Of a stretch of DNA of 64,000 nt, positions 43,658-52,496 are shown piece by piece. Both the position numbers and the translations under genes were made by a program. Below the pieces are notes generated by a model. The model searched no databases. It was not told the origin of the DNA and saw nothing but the letters and a program-made list of their open reading frames with translations. Source of the DNA: OLB16 sp964481775 (lineage in GTDB: Bacteria; Hinthialibacterota; Hinthialibacteria; OLB16); the NCBI GenBank assembly GCA_964481775.1, contig CAYZUX010000006.1, positions 1 through 64,000 of the forward strand. The letters are read 5' to 3'. Each line of letters begins with the position of its first letter. Position 1 is the first letter of the stretch.

Positions 43658-44020
43658 GGACACCATCCGGTGTGGAAACAACCTCGACATTACCAGGGCA
43701 TTCGCAACCACCGATAACCGCAGCCATGCTCATTGTCGCATGCTGAATCTATATCTGGTACGGCTGAAGAGCCTACTGACAGTCAAGAGGGAAGAGGCCA
43801 CCAGTACAAAAGTCTTCCGCACAACGGGACTTTCTGGTTGACCCGGAGAGCTCAGTAAGGTGCTTTCCAACTTTCTCATTGCCCGTTGACTCATTAGAAA
43901 AAGCTGCCAAAGGGTCGGTCGAGAGGGTGTCAAGAATCAGGAAAACACTGCACTCTGGAGTGGCGATTTCAATCGCCAGGGTATGGATGCAGAGCGAATA
44001 AATTCGCTACTCCGTGAGTC
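43658..44020. other. Intergenic region between convergent rex and the GntR gene, 363 bases
   Basis: No supported gene. Its right end holds the paired REP units at 43957-44013. The ACACC-ATCC-GGTGT hairpin just after the rex stop is too weak to call as a terminator. Confidence 0.6.
43957..44013. repeat. BIME-like pair of inverted REP units
   Basis: Two related palindromes in inverted order. 43957-43977 reads GGAG then TGGCGATT-TC-AATCGCC. 43994-44013 read on the lower strand gives GGAGTAGCGAATTTATTCGC. They share the pattern GGAGTRGCGA-W-TT...TCGC and lie just beyond the stop of the GntR gene, a usual place for REP pairs. They resemble in layout, not in exact sequence, the RAYT repeats at 17-95. 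Confidence 0.75.
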
Positions 44021-44788
44021 TTATCGGTTCAACCGGATCGAAAACTTATATCTGTCGGGCCGGTAAACACCCCGGACATACTCAATCGGACGGTTGCCGT
44101 GGGTGTAGGTGATGCGGTCCATGATGAGCACCGTGTCCCCTTGGCGGATCTGGAGGTATTTGGCCTGATCGGCGCTGGCGGTGGAGGCCTCGATGGTTTC
44201 CTCACCCCATACGATGGGGATGTGGTATTTCTCCTCGATGAGCCAGTAAAGCGAGTGAGAAAAATCCTCACGTGGATCGATCTTGAGCCACACGGGAATC
44301 TCCGAACGCAGGATCACGATCGGAAAGACCTGATCGGTTCCACGCAGACGCCGGACTGAGAGGGATTTCTCCCCCTCCTCGAGCTGCAGTTTGTTGCGGA
44401 CTTCCGTGCTGGGGATGTGTTCCTTGACCTCGAGGATCTGGGTTCGCGTGGTCAGTCCCTTACTTTCCATCTTCTCCGTATATCCGGTCAAGCGTGCAAG
44501 GTCCTCGATGATCTGATGCTTGATGACCCGTGTGCCGACTCCCCGGCGGCGCTCGATCAACCCCTTGTTGACCAGGTTATCGAGCGTTTTCTTCACCGTG
44601 GCGCGGCTGACATCGAAGATCTCGATGAGCTCAAACTCCGATGGCATCCGTTTCCCCACCATCTCCACCTTGGAGATGCGTGAAAGAATGATCTGTTCCA
44701 TCTGGTGGTAGAGGGGGATCGGCGAACTCGGATTCAGGGTGAATCGTTCATTGGGCTGGAAAACAGGTTCGACGGCTTCGAAGTTCAT
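44021..44788 (-). CDS. GntR-family regulator with UTRA domain (HutC type)
   Basis: A 255-residue repressor: a winged helix-turn-helix (PLYHQMEQIILSRI; MPSEFELIEIFDVSRATVKK; NKGLIERRRGVGTRV) at about residues 25-95, and a UTRA ligand-binding domain (EEKYHIPIVWGEETIEASTA; DTVLIMDRITY) to the end. UTRA domains bind small molecules such as sugars, amino acids or their phosphates. The ATG at 44788 has AAGGTGG six bases upstream; an ATG at 44806 is less supported. It is divergent from the spermidine-synthase-like gene, which may be its target. Confidence 0.9.
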   Translation of the reverse strand: MNFEAVEPVFQPNERFTLNPSSPIPLYHQMEQIILSRISKVEMVGKRMPSEFELIEIFDVSRATVKKTLDNLVNKGLIERRRGVGTRVIKHQIIEDLARLTGYTEKMESKGLTTRTQILEVKEHIPSTEVRNKLQLEEGEKSLSVRRLRGTDQVFPIVILRSEIPVWLKIDPREDFSHSLYWLIEEKYHIPIVWGEETIEASTASADQAKYLQIRQGDTVLIMDRITYTHGNRPIEYVRGVYRPDRYKFSIRLNR

Positions 44789-44903
44789 GGTAAGCCACCT
44801 TATCATGTTGTCCTGTCTTTATCAAGCTGTTCTATTGACAACCTGAGCCAAAACCCCAATCCTTTTTCGTTTGCTGATCTTGACTTGAGGCTGTTTCTAT
44901 CGA

Positions 44904-47384
44904 ATGGCTTGGGATGTAATCCGTAGACGGGGCCCCTATTACGGGGTGTTTCTTTTGGCCTTGGCGGGGCTGATGTATGAGATCCTCCTGGTCCGGGTCT
45001 TCAGCGTCACCATGTGGTACCCCTATGCCTTCGCGGCCATCTCCATCGCCATGCTGGGATTGTCGGCCGGAGCCAATCTGGTCTACCTGTTCCCGGCCTA
45101 CTTCCGTCTCGAGAAGTCCAAATATCACCTCTCGCTCTACTCCTTTGGTTTCTCGGCCTCCATGGCACTCTGCTTCCTCTCGTATCTGTGTATTCCCATC
45201 ATCGAACCCAAAGAGATCAGCCTGGTGGATTATTTTTCTATGCTGCTGGTCTACTTTGTGGCGTCGATCCCGTTTGTCTTCGCGGGGATCTGCTCCTGCC
45301 TGGCCTTGACTCGTTTCCCCTCGCAGGTGAGCAAGCTTTACAGCGCCGACCTCGCGGGGGCCGCGATGGGGTGCCTGTTGCTGCTGTTGACACTGGAAAT
45401 TCTCGATGGCCCGACAGCGGTCATCTTCGCCGCATTCCTGGCGGCCCTGGCCTCCCTTGCTTTTCTTTCAGAGGGACGCTCCCTGGTGCTGCGTCAATTC
45501 GCTTCTGCCCTTGCGATCCTCCTGATCGTCCTGGTGGTCGTGAATGAAGTCCGGTCCTTCCAGAGCACTCCTTTCCTGAAACTCCGCTGGGTAAAAGGGA
45601 AGCTTGAACCCACACCCCTGTATGAGAAGTGGAATGCCTTTTCGCGAGTCCAGGTGGTGGGAAATGAGGTTGTGGAGAGTAAGCCTAGAGGGTGGGGGAT
45701 CAGCCCGACTTTCATCCCTACTACAAATGTCCGTCAGCTCGAATTGACCATCGATGCGGGAGCCCAGTCCACCATGACCTCCTGGGGAAGTGATTACAAC
45801 CGTCTGGATTACCTCAAGTATGATGTGGTCAATTTCTCCTACCTGATCCGTCAGCCCAAACAAGTCCTGGTGGTGGGAGTGGGCGGCGGGAAAGACATCC
45901 TTTCCGCCTTGGTCTTTGGTGCGGAGTCGGTGGCTGGGATCGAGATCAATCCCAACATCCTGGAGATACTCAATAACCGCTACGCCGATTTCTCGGGACA
46001 TCTCGATCAGGATAAACGGGTCCGCTTTGTGAATGATGATGCCCGTGGTTATCTCAGCCGCCATGCGGATACTTATGACCTGATCCAGCTTTCAATGGTG
46101 AATACCTGGGCATCCACCAGCGCCGGAGCCTTTGTCCTGGCGGAAAACTCCTTGTATACGATTGAAGCCTTTAGATTGTTTCTGGAGAGAACCAATCCCG
46201 AGGGGGTACTGTCTTTCTCCAGGTATCATGTCAGGGATTCGGAGTGGGAGCTTTTTCGTTTGACTGCATTAGCTGTTGCCGCTCTTAAAGAGACAGGGGT
46301 CGAAAATCCACGTCAGCACCTGGCAATGGTGAGTTGTTTCACTCCAGGTGCTTCAGCGGGAATCGGTTGCCTGATGGTCAGCAAATCTCCCCTCAAGGAA
46401 ACCGAGATTGACCGTTTGGAGAGACTGGCCGCCTCCATGCGCTTTGTAGTGGATTTCTCACCACGCTCTACTGTCTCCTCGACCTTCGAAAACATTGCGG
46501 GGGGACGTCCTTTCGAGGAATTCACCCAGAATATCCCAGCCAATCTGTCGCCGCCGACTGATGATGCTCCCTTCTTTTTCAACATGCTCCGGCTCAGCTC
46601 CATGTTCGATAGCGTCTATTGGTCTCAAGGGCCATCCGCTTTCAACTTGAAAGCCCTTTTCACCCTGGGGACCTTATTGATCACGGTTTTGATTTTTACC
46701 ATGGGCTTTATTGTGGTTCCCCTGCTGATCCGGGCTGACCGGGTGAGTTTCAAGACATTCATCCCGCTATTTCTCTTTTTTGGTTCAATCGGATCCGGGT
46801 TCATGCTGGTGGAGATCTCGCAGGTCCAACGCTTGTCAATTTTTCTCGGTCATCCCGCCTATGGGTTGACTGTGGTCCTTTTCTCCTTGTTATTGGCAAG
46901 CGGCCTGGGAAGCCTGTTGACCCAGAGAATCAGTAATCCCGGCTTTATCGGTGTGATTCTCCTGTTGGTTCTGCTTCTGTTGCTCTGCGTCTATGGCTTT
47001 TATACACCTGGATTCATCTCCAGCCGCATCGGACATTCCAACTGGGAAAGAGTTCTCCTCTCTGTTTCAGGCCTTGGAGGCATTGGATTCCTTTTGGGGA
47101 CTGCATTTCCTTTGGGTATGAAAGTGGCGCTTGCACGCGCCTCATCGTTGACCCCCTGGTTGTGGGGAGTACATGGAGCCACCTCGGTTCTGGCTTCCGT
47201 CTTGGCGATGATCATTGCGCTGGCAGGGGGACTTTCAGTAACGTTCTGGTGTGGGGTGGGGTGTTACCTGGTTGCGTTGGGCGCCTTCATCTGGGCCTGT
47301 CTGCGGGAGGGATACTCGATCGTCCCCATGCCAGAGAAATCCGAACCCGTGACGATTGAGGTAGAGGCGGAACCGGTGGAATAA
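44904..47384 (+). CDS. Membrane protein with a central spermidine-synthase-like domain
   Basis: An 826-residue protein. About six transmembrane helices occupy residues 1-225. A soluble Rossmann domain of the spermidine-synthase type covers about 290-530 (VLVVGVGGGKDILSALVFGA; VAGIEINPNILEIL; VRFVNDDARGYL; DTYDLIQLSMVN), and seven or so helices follow to residue 805. Such MFS-like/SpeE fusions are common in bacteria but their substrate is unknown. The SAM/dcSAM-binding glycine loop and the acidic residue of IEIN are present, while the catalytic Asp of true spermidine synthase is not clearly identifiable. It starts 115 bases from the divergent GntR regulator. Confidence 0.8.
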   Translation: MAWDVIRRRGPYYGVFLLALAGLMYEILLVRVFSVTMWYPYAFAAISIAMLGLSAGANLVYLFPAYFRLEKSKYHLSLYSFGFSASMALCFLSYLCIPIIEPKEISLVDYFSMLLVYFVASIPFVFAGICSCLALTRFPSQVSKLYSADLAGAAMGCLLLLLTLEILDGPTAVIFAAFLAALASLAFLSEGRSLVLRQFASALAILLIVLVVVNEVRSFQSTPFLKLRWVKGKLEPTPLYEKWNAFSRVQVVGNEVVESKPRGWGISPTFIPTTNVRQLELTIDAGAQSTMTSWGSDYNRLDYLKYDVVNFSYLIRQPKQVLVVGVGGGKDILSALVFGAESVAGIEINPNILEILNNRYADFSGHLDQDKRVRFVNDDARGYLSRHADTYDLIQLSMVNTWASTSAGAFVLAENSLYTIEAFRLFLERTNPEGVLSFSRYHVRDSEWELFRLTALAVAALKETGVENPRQHLAMVSCFTPGASAGIGCLMVSKSPLKETEIDRLERLAASMRFVVDFSPRSTVSSTFENIAGGRPFEEFTQNIPANLSPPTDDAPFFFNMLRLSSMFDSVYWSQGPSAFNLKALFTLGTLLITVLIFTMGFIVVPLLIRADRVSFKTFIPLFLFFGSIGSGFMLVEISQVQRLSIFLGHPAYGLTVVLFSLLLASGLGSLLTQRISNPGFIGVILLLVLLLLLCVYGFYTPGFISSRIGHSNWERVLLSVSGLGGIGFLLGTAFPLGMKVALARASSLTPWLWGVHGATSVLASVLAMIIALAGGLSVTFWCGVGCYLVALGAFIWACLREGYSIVPMPEKSEPVTIEVEAEPVE

Positions 47385-47422
47385 TTGATTTTTCGCGCTA
47401 CCTGCTGCCACCCGCGCTTGAG

Positions 47423-47845
47423 CTACTCCATGAAAAGTGGGACTTTCAGTCTTCTCATCAGTCGGTACATTTGTTTGTCCAGCGTTGCAAGGGGAACTCC
47501 GAGGGATATGGTCAAATGTAAATATGTGGCGTCATAAACGGTCAAAGAGTGCCTTTTGGCCAGGTTTCTGCATTTTCCCCATAGGTCATCCCGTGTCTCG
47601 ACAACAACATGGATGGGATACATGGCAAGGTGGGACAGGAAAAAGGAGGTTTCTTTTTCAGTGATCCGTCCTCTTCGTTCTTGCATAAGGAGAACATTTG
47701 AAACTTCCAATAACCACAAATGGGGAACCACAGCAGTGGTTCCGGGATACGTCAGCGATTGAAGGATCTGGTTGGCATACTCACTGTCTTTATCCTCAAA
47801 ACACCAAGCCATCGTGACCGAACAGTCGAGAACAAAATCGTTCAT
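47423..47845 (-). CDS. PIN-domain toxin, VapC type
   Basis: A 140-residue PIN-domain ribonuclease. The acidic metal-binding residues appear in order: Asp in VLDCSVTMAW, Glu in LWLLEVSNVLL, Asp in LTVYDATYLHL and Asp in LATLDKQM. VapC toxins cut tRNA or rRNA when freed from the antitoxin. The start overlaps the antitoxin stop by four bases (ATGA), the usual order of such modules. The length is normal. Confidence 0.88.
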   Translation of the reverse strand: MNDFVLDCSVTMAWCFEDKDSEYANQILQSLTYPGTTAVVPHLWLLEVSNVLLMQERRGRITEKETSFFLSHLAMYPIHVVVETRDDLWGKCRNLAKRHSLTVYDATYLHLTISLGVPLATLDKQMYRLMRRLKVPLFME

Positions 47846-48084
47846 CTTTGCCGGCTCAAACGAATTGCATCACAAATGGTCATATCGCCCATGTTTCTGC
47901 CTTTTCTGGCTCTAAGAATTGCCTTGGTTACACGTTCCAAGTCCTGTTTCGGTTTGCTTGGAGCCGGATTAAGGACAGCAACGGGAATACCCCAACGGGT
48001 GATGATGATGCTCTCGCCTTCCTGAACCCGATCAAGAAGTTGGGGGAGTTTCGCTTTGGCTTCATGGGATCCCACTCTATTCAT
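47842..48084 (-). CDS. Phd/YefM-type antitoxin
   Basis: An 80-residue DNA-binding antitoxin. The N-terminal Phd/YefM core (VGSHEAKAKLPQLLDRVQEG; IIITRWGIPVAVLNP) folds as the DNA-binding dimer, and the C-terminal third (LRARKGRNMGDMT) would wrap the toxin. It directly precedes and overlaps the PIN toxin gene, and probably represses its own operon. Confidence 0.88.
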   Translation of the reverse strand: MNRVGSHEAKAKLPQLLDRVQEGESIIITRWGIPVAVLNPAPSKPKQDLERVTKAILRARKGRNMGDMTICDAIRLSRQR

Positions 48085-48180
48085 ACACGCAACTCCAATC
48101 GTTTTTCCGATTCTACGGATGATTCTATTACGGTTTTCACATACTTGGAGGGTGCGACTGTTCGACTCATTTCCACTTGC

Positions 48181-49122
48181 TCACCACCTGCGTGAGGTCA
48201 ACTCATTGATAACCGCCATCGCGATGACCACCATCCCCATCAGGATGGTCTGGCCCTGTTGCGGAAAACCAGTCAGATCGAGTCCGTATCGAAGGGTTCC
48301 CACCACAAGCAATCCGAGTCCTGTTCCCAGCACAGATCCATTTCCGCCGGTGATCCGTGTGCCACCCACCACAACTGCCGCAATGGTTTCCATTTCCAGA
48401 GTACCTGCATGCTCGGGATTGGCTGTGGCAAAACGTGCCACGTAGATGGGTGCGGCGATACCACACATCAGACCTGAGAAGGTATAAAACGCCATCTTCA
48501 GTTTCCGGGTTGGAATCGCTGAAAACTCCGCTGCCGTTTGATTCGCACCGATAGCGATCGCGTAGCGCCCAATCCAACTCTTCTTGAAAACAATATGTCC
48601 GATAAGGATCACGGCCACCAGGAACAGGAAGGTGTAGGGAACATAACCGATTGTGCTCTCCGAAATCTGGAGGAACTCAGGAGGAAGTTTCCTGACTGGA
48701 TCGGCTGAGGAAATCCCCAAAGCAAGTCCCCGGTACAAGGCGCGTGTTGCCAGGGTCACCACCAGGGGGGCTATCCCGAGAAAGCTCCCCAGCCATCCAT
48801 TCACCGCGCCTGCCAACGTTCCGGTCAGGATCGCCAGCCCCACCGCTGACCAGATACCGATTTCCAGGTCCCGCCAGGCTGTTCCCATGACGATCGCAGA
48901 CAGAACCAGCATCGACCCGACTGAGATATCAATTCCCGCGGTGCAGATGATGAAAGTCATGGGGACCGCAATCAGGCCGATCTCGACCAGGTGCCGGCAA
49001 CGGTCCGAAAGATTCCAGGGATCGAGAAAACCCTCTGCGTAGAAAGAGAAGAATCCAAATAGGATGACCAGAAGAGCCAGCAAACCCCACTCGTGTGGAC
49101 TGAGTACCCGGGAAGGTTTCAT
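48181..49122 (-). CDS. Sugar ABC transporter permease (RbsC/RhaP type)
   Basis: A 313-residue inner-membrane permease of the ribose/rhamnose/AI-2 class with eight or nine helices. Family marks are TAGIDISVGSMLVLSAIVMG, WLGSFLGIAPLVVTLATRA, YAIAIGANQTAAEFSAIPT and ETIAAVVVGGTRITGGNGSV. The ATG at 49122 overlaps the stop of the fused gene by four bases; an upstream start at 49209 would overlap by 91 and is unlikely. It would pair with the permease half of the fused protein as a heterodimer. No sugar-binding protein gene is adjacent. Confidence 0.9.
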   Translation of the reverse strand: MKPSRVLSPHEWGLLALLVILFGFFSFYAEGFLDPWNLSDRCRHLVEIGLIAVPMTFIICTAGIDISVGSMLVLSAIVMGTAWRDLEIGIWSAVGLAILTGTLAGAVNGWLGSFLGIAPLVVTLATRALYRGLALGISSADPVRKLPPEFLQISESTIGYVPYTFLFLVAVILIGHIVFKKSWIGRYAIAIGANQTAAEFSAIPTRKLKMAFYTFSGLMCGIAAPIYVARFATANPEHAGTLEMETIAAVVVGGTRITGGNGSVLGTGLGLLVVGTLRYGLDLTGFPQQGQTILMGMVVIAMAVINELTSRRW

Positions 49123-51617
49123 CGTCCGGTCCTCCGGCCCCGATGGATGACCCAACTGTCGATCAGAACAGTAATCAAAATAAAAGCACCGATGAAAACC
49201 GGCTGCCAATAGGTGCTGATCTTGAGCAAAGTCAGCCCATTATTCAGGACTCCAATTAAACAAGCCCCCAGAAAAGTTCCGATCGCTGTCCCGCTTCCCC
49301 CATTGATGTTGCATCCCCCGATCACTGCGGCTGCGATGGCCTGGAGTTCAAGACCCTCGCCTGCACTGGACTGCAATTTGCCGTAATAGGCCCCCCACAT
49401 GACCGAGGCCAGGCCCACCATGGCGCCACTTAATGCGAAACTGAGAATCAAAAGGCGTGAGGTGGGTAATCCGATTTGCGCTGCAGCGGTCTTTGAATTG
49501 CCAGCTGCGAGAATCTGACGTCCAAAAGTGCTCCTCTGGAGCAATGCCCAGGCAATCACCAGGACTGCCATTGCGAACCAGACCACTCGCGGAACTCCCA
49601 GCAGGAATCCATCTCCAAGTGCACGGTAGGATTCGGGGAGGTTGGTCACCTCATAACCGCCGGTGAGTTGACGCATCAGCCCACGGTAAATGGTCAATCC
49701 CGCCAATGTGACAATAATCGGGTGGACATGCCCAAGCAGACTGACTCCCATATTCAAGCCACCCAGAACTCCCCCAAAGACTACAGCCAGAAGGAGGCAG
49801 GCTAAGGTTGGTATTCCATTGACTGCCGCCAGCCCCGCACCGGCTCCCACCAGACCAAGCATAGAACCTACGGAGATGTCAATTCCTCCTCCCCCGATCA
49901 CAAAGGTTGCCCCCAATGCGGCAACAGTCAGGATAGAAACCGAACTGAGGACATCCGCTATGTTCGAAAAAGTCACAAACTCATCCCATTTCAGAAATGC
50001 CAGGATTCCCATCACCAGGAGTAATGCAAGACCGATTCCTGCCTCACGGAAAAGAGAGAGATCCAGCTTGCCTGTCCTGGAACCTGCTCCCCGGTTTTTC
50101 TCCGTATGAGTCTGATCCTTGGTGGGGAAGGCTGCGGCTGCCACCTTCTCGGCGGAGTCCTTGTGGGGGTCAAACTCGCCCACCAGCTTCCCCTCTGACA
50201 TGACCGCCACACGGTCACTCATGGCCATGACTTCGGGCAGGTCGGATGAGATCAGGAGGACACCCTTGCCGGCGGCTGTCAAGTCCGCTATCAAGCGATG
50301 AATCTCGGCCTTGGCTCCGACATCAACACCACGGGTAGGCTCATCAAGCAGCAGGACCTCCGGTGCTGTCTCCAACCAGCGTCCCAACACAACCTTCTGC
50401 TGGTTGCCGCCCGAAAGGGTTTCAATCGGGACCTCGGGACCATCGGTCTTGACACGGGTTTGTTGGAGGATTCTGTGGGTGGCAGATTTTTCCTGCTTAT
50501 CAGAGACCAGTGTGAATTTACACAAACGACGCAAGACCGCCACGACACCATTTTCCCTGACTGTGAGCTCCCTGAAAATCCCCTGATTGAGACGATCTTC
50601 GGGAAGGTATGCGATTCCATTCCGGACAGCACTTTGAGGGGAACGCCCATCGATTCCCCGGCCATTTAAAAGGATTTTACCTTCTGAGTGGGAGCGGATC
50701 CCGAAAATTGCCTGAGCGAACTCGCTTCTGCCGGCCCCCACGAGACCATAGAGGCCTACAGTTTCCCCACGCCTTAATGTAAGACTGACGTCCTGGAATA
50801 TTCCCGATGCATCTGAGAGTCCCTGGGTCTGAAGTACCGGCTCCCCCGGCGAGGATTGGCGTTCCGGAAAAAATTGCGAGACAGTTCGACCGACCATGCC
50901 ATGCACCAAATCATCCATGTCGATTTCGTGGATCGGCCTTGTCCAGACATGTGTTCCATCCCGCAACACAGTGACCCGGTCGCAGAGATTCAAGACTTCC
51001 TCGAGACGATGGCTGACATAGACAATCGCCATCCCCATCGCCCGCAGCCGTTTGACCTGCTCAAAGAGAATCTGGCACTCACGATGGGTCAGGGAAGCAG
51101 TGGGTTCATCCAGGAAAAGGAGCGTCGCCTTCTGGTGGATGGCAGAGGCAATCTGAGCCAGCACCCTTTGGGCAACCGAGAGATTCCGCGCACGCCCTTT
51201 GACCGGTAACGATTCGCCCAGGATGGATAATGCCTCCGAGGCAGTCTGGTAAGTCTTATGCCAGTTGACCCACCCCGGAAGCACGGTTGGAAGCCCGGGG
51301 CCAAGAAGCATGTTTTCAGCCAGGGAAAGGTCCGCGAAAAGCTCAGCCTCCTGATGCACGACCGCAATACCCGCTTCGGTTGCTTGACGTGGATTGGAAA
51401 AGATCAGAGGCTGGGAGCCAAGAACCAAGGTTCCGGAATCGGGTTTGTGGACCCCTGTTGAAATGTTAATGAAGGTACTTTTCCCGGCACCATTTTCCCC
51501 AACAAGACCCAATACCTCTCCCCGGTATACGGTGAGATCGATGCCAGACAGGGCTTGGACACCGCCAAAGGTCTTTGCAATTCCGCGAGCTTCAAACCAT
51601 GGTTGTCCGGTTGTCAT
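49119..51617 (-). CDS. Fused sugar ABC transporter ATPase (two domains) and permease
   Basis: An 832-residue fusion. Residues 1-500 are a RbsA-type ATPase with two domains: Walker A GENGAGKST, signature-like NLSVAQRVLAQ and Walker B LLFLDEPTASL in the first; degenerate GLVGAGRSE, signature LSGGNQQKVVLGRWL and VLLLDEPTRGVD in the second. After a linker of about 30 residues, residues 525-832 form a RbsC-type permease (GGGGIDISVGSMLGLVGAG; QAIAAAVIGGCNINGGSGTA). Usually these are separate proteins. With the second permease downstream the system resembles rhamnose or AI-2 importers with two permeases. The substrate is unknown and the binding protein is absent. Confidence 0.92.
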   Translation of the reverse strand: MTTGQPWFEARGIAKTFGGVQALSGIDLTVYRGEVLGLVGENGAGKSTFINISTGVHKPDSGTLVLGSQPLIFSNPRQATEAGIAVVHQEAELFADLSLAENMLLGPGLPTVLPGWVNWHKTYQTASEALSILGESLPVKGRARNLSVAQRVLAQIASAIHQKATLLFLDEPTASLTHRECQILFEQVKRLRAMGMAIVYVSHRLEEVLNLCDRVTVLRDGTHVWTRPIHEIDMDDLVHGMVGRTVSQFFPERQSSPGEPVLQTQGLSDASGIFQDVSLTLRRGETVGLYGLVGAGRSEFAQAIFGIRSHSEGKILLNGRGIDGRSPQSAVRNGIAYLPEDRLNQGIFRELTVRENGVVAVLRRLCKFTLVSDKQEKSATHRILQQTRVKTDGPEVPIETLSGGNQQKVVLGRWLETAPEVLLLDEPTRGVDVGAKAEIHRLIADLTAAGKGVLLISSDLPEVMAMSDRVAVMSEGKLVGEFDPHKDSAEKVAAAAFPTKDQTHTEKNRGAGSRTGKLDLSLFREAGIGLALLLVMGILAFLKWDEFVTFSNIADVLSSVSILTVAALGATFVIGGGGIDISVGSMLGLVGAGAGLAAVNGIPTLACLLLAVVFGGVLGGLNMGVSLLGHVHPIIVTLAGLTIYRGLMRQLTGGYEVTNLPESYRALGDGFLLGVPRVVWFAMAVLVIAWALLQRSTFGRQILAAGNSKTAAAQIGLPTSRLLILSFALSGAMVGLASVMWGAYYGKLQSSAGEGLELQAIAAAVIGGCNINGGSGTAIGTFLGACLIGVLNNGLTLLKISTYWQPVFIGAFILITVLIDSWVIHRGRRTGR

Positions 51618-51760
51618 AAGCGCATTAACTTACCACAAATACCAGCAGGACTAAAGAAGTCGTTCATCCTTGACCGTGTGAAGAGTTGTTTCTACAGTCA
51701 AAGCCGGGAGCGGGTCAAGCGCTATTCCCAATCTGAATTTCCAATTGAGGAGGATTCCCG

Positions 51761-52495
51761 ATGAAAGGTGTCATTCTGGCTGGCGGTCTTGGGACCCGCC
51801 TGCGGCCACTGACCAAAATTACCAACAAACACCTGTTGCCTGTGTTCGACCGTCCCATGATTTATTACCCGATCCAGGCAATGATCAATGCGGGAATCGA
51901 GGACATCCTGATTGTCTGTGGTGGTAACCATGCCGGGGAGTTCCTGCGCCTGCTGGGGAATGGTAAAGAATTCGGCCTCAAGCACCTGAATTACACTTAC
52001 CAGGAAGGAGAGGGGGGGATCGCCGATGCTTTGTCACTGGCTCAGTATTTCGCGGGCAAAGAGAAGCTGGCGGTCATGTTGGGCGACAACATCATCGAAA
52101 GAAATTTCCGAAAAGCCAGGGAAGACTTTGATGCTCAGAATAGGGGTGCCAAGATTCTCCTCAAAGAGGTAGCAGACCCCAAGCCTTATGGTGTTGCCGA
52201 GGTTTCGGGGGGGAAAGTCCTGAATATCGAAGAGAAACCGGCCCAACCCCGGTCGAATCTAGCGGTGATCGGAATCTACTTTTTCGACAACGAGGTTTTC
52301 GAAATAGTCAGGGGCCTCAAGCCCTCTGGCCGTGGCGAGTTGGAGATCACGGATGTGAACAACGCATACATACAACGCGGCGAGATGAGCTATTCCATAC
52401 TGGATGGATGGTGGGGTGATGCGGGCGAGTCATTTGAGTCGCTCCTTGAGGTGAGTAACCTGGTCCAGAAAACCGGTGCCAACAGGATGGACTGA
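51761..52495 (+). CDS. Nucleotidyltransferase, short RmlA type (glucose-1-phosphate thymidylyltransferase-like)
   Basis: A 244-residue sugar-phosphate nucleotidyltransferase. Signature GVILAGGLGTRLRPLTKITN, the HLLPVFDRPMIYYPIQAM segment, LAVMLGDNIIE with the metal-binding Asp, PKPYGVAEVSGGKVLNIEEK and WWGDAGES are all RmlA-like. At 244 residues it lacks the C-terminal regulatory part of the usual 290-residue RmlA, matching the short class. The expected reaction is dTTP plus glucose-1-phosphate to dTDP-glucose. GAGGAGGA lies six bases before the ATG. rmlD follows one base after the stop; rmlB and rmlC are absent here. Confidence 0.88.
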   Translation: MKGVILAGGLGTRLRPLTKITNKHLLPVFDRPMIYYPIQAMINAGIEDILIVCGGNHAGEFLRLLGNGKEFGLKHLNYTYQEGEGGIADALSLAQYFAGKEKLAVMLGDNIIERNFRKAREDFDAQNRGAKILLKEVADPKPYGVAEVSGGKVLNIEEKPAQPRSNLAVIGIYFFDNEVFEIVRGLKPSGRGELEITDVNNAYIQRGEMSYSILDGWWGDAGESFESLLEVSNLVQKTGANRMD

Positions 52496-52496
52496 C

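Noticed and set aside
43730..43933. Small frame between rex and the GntR gene
   Set aside because: No ribosome site, no recognisable protein character, and adjacent to REP palindromes.
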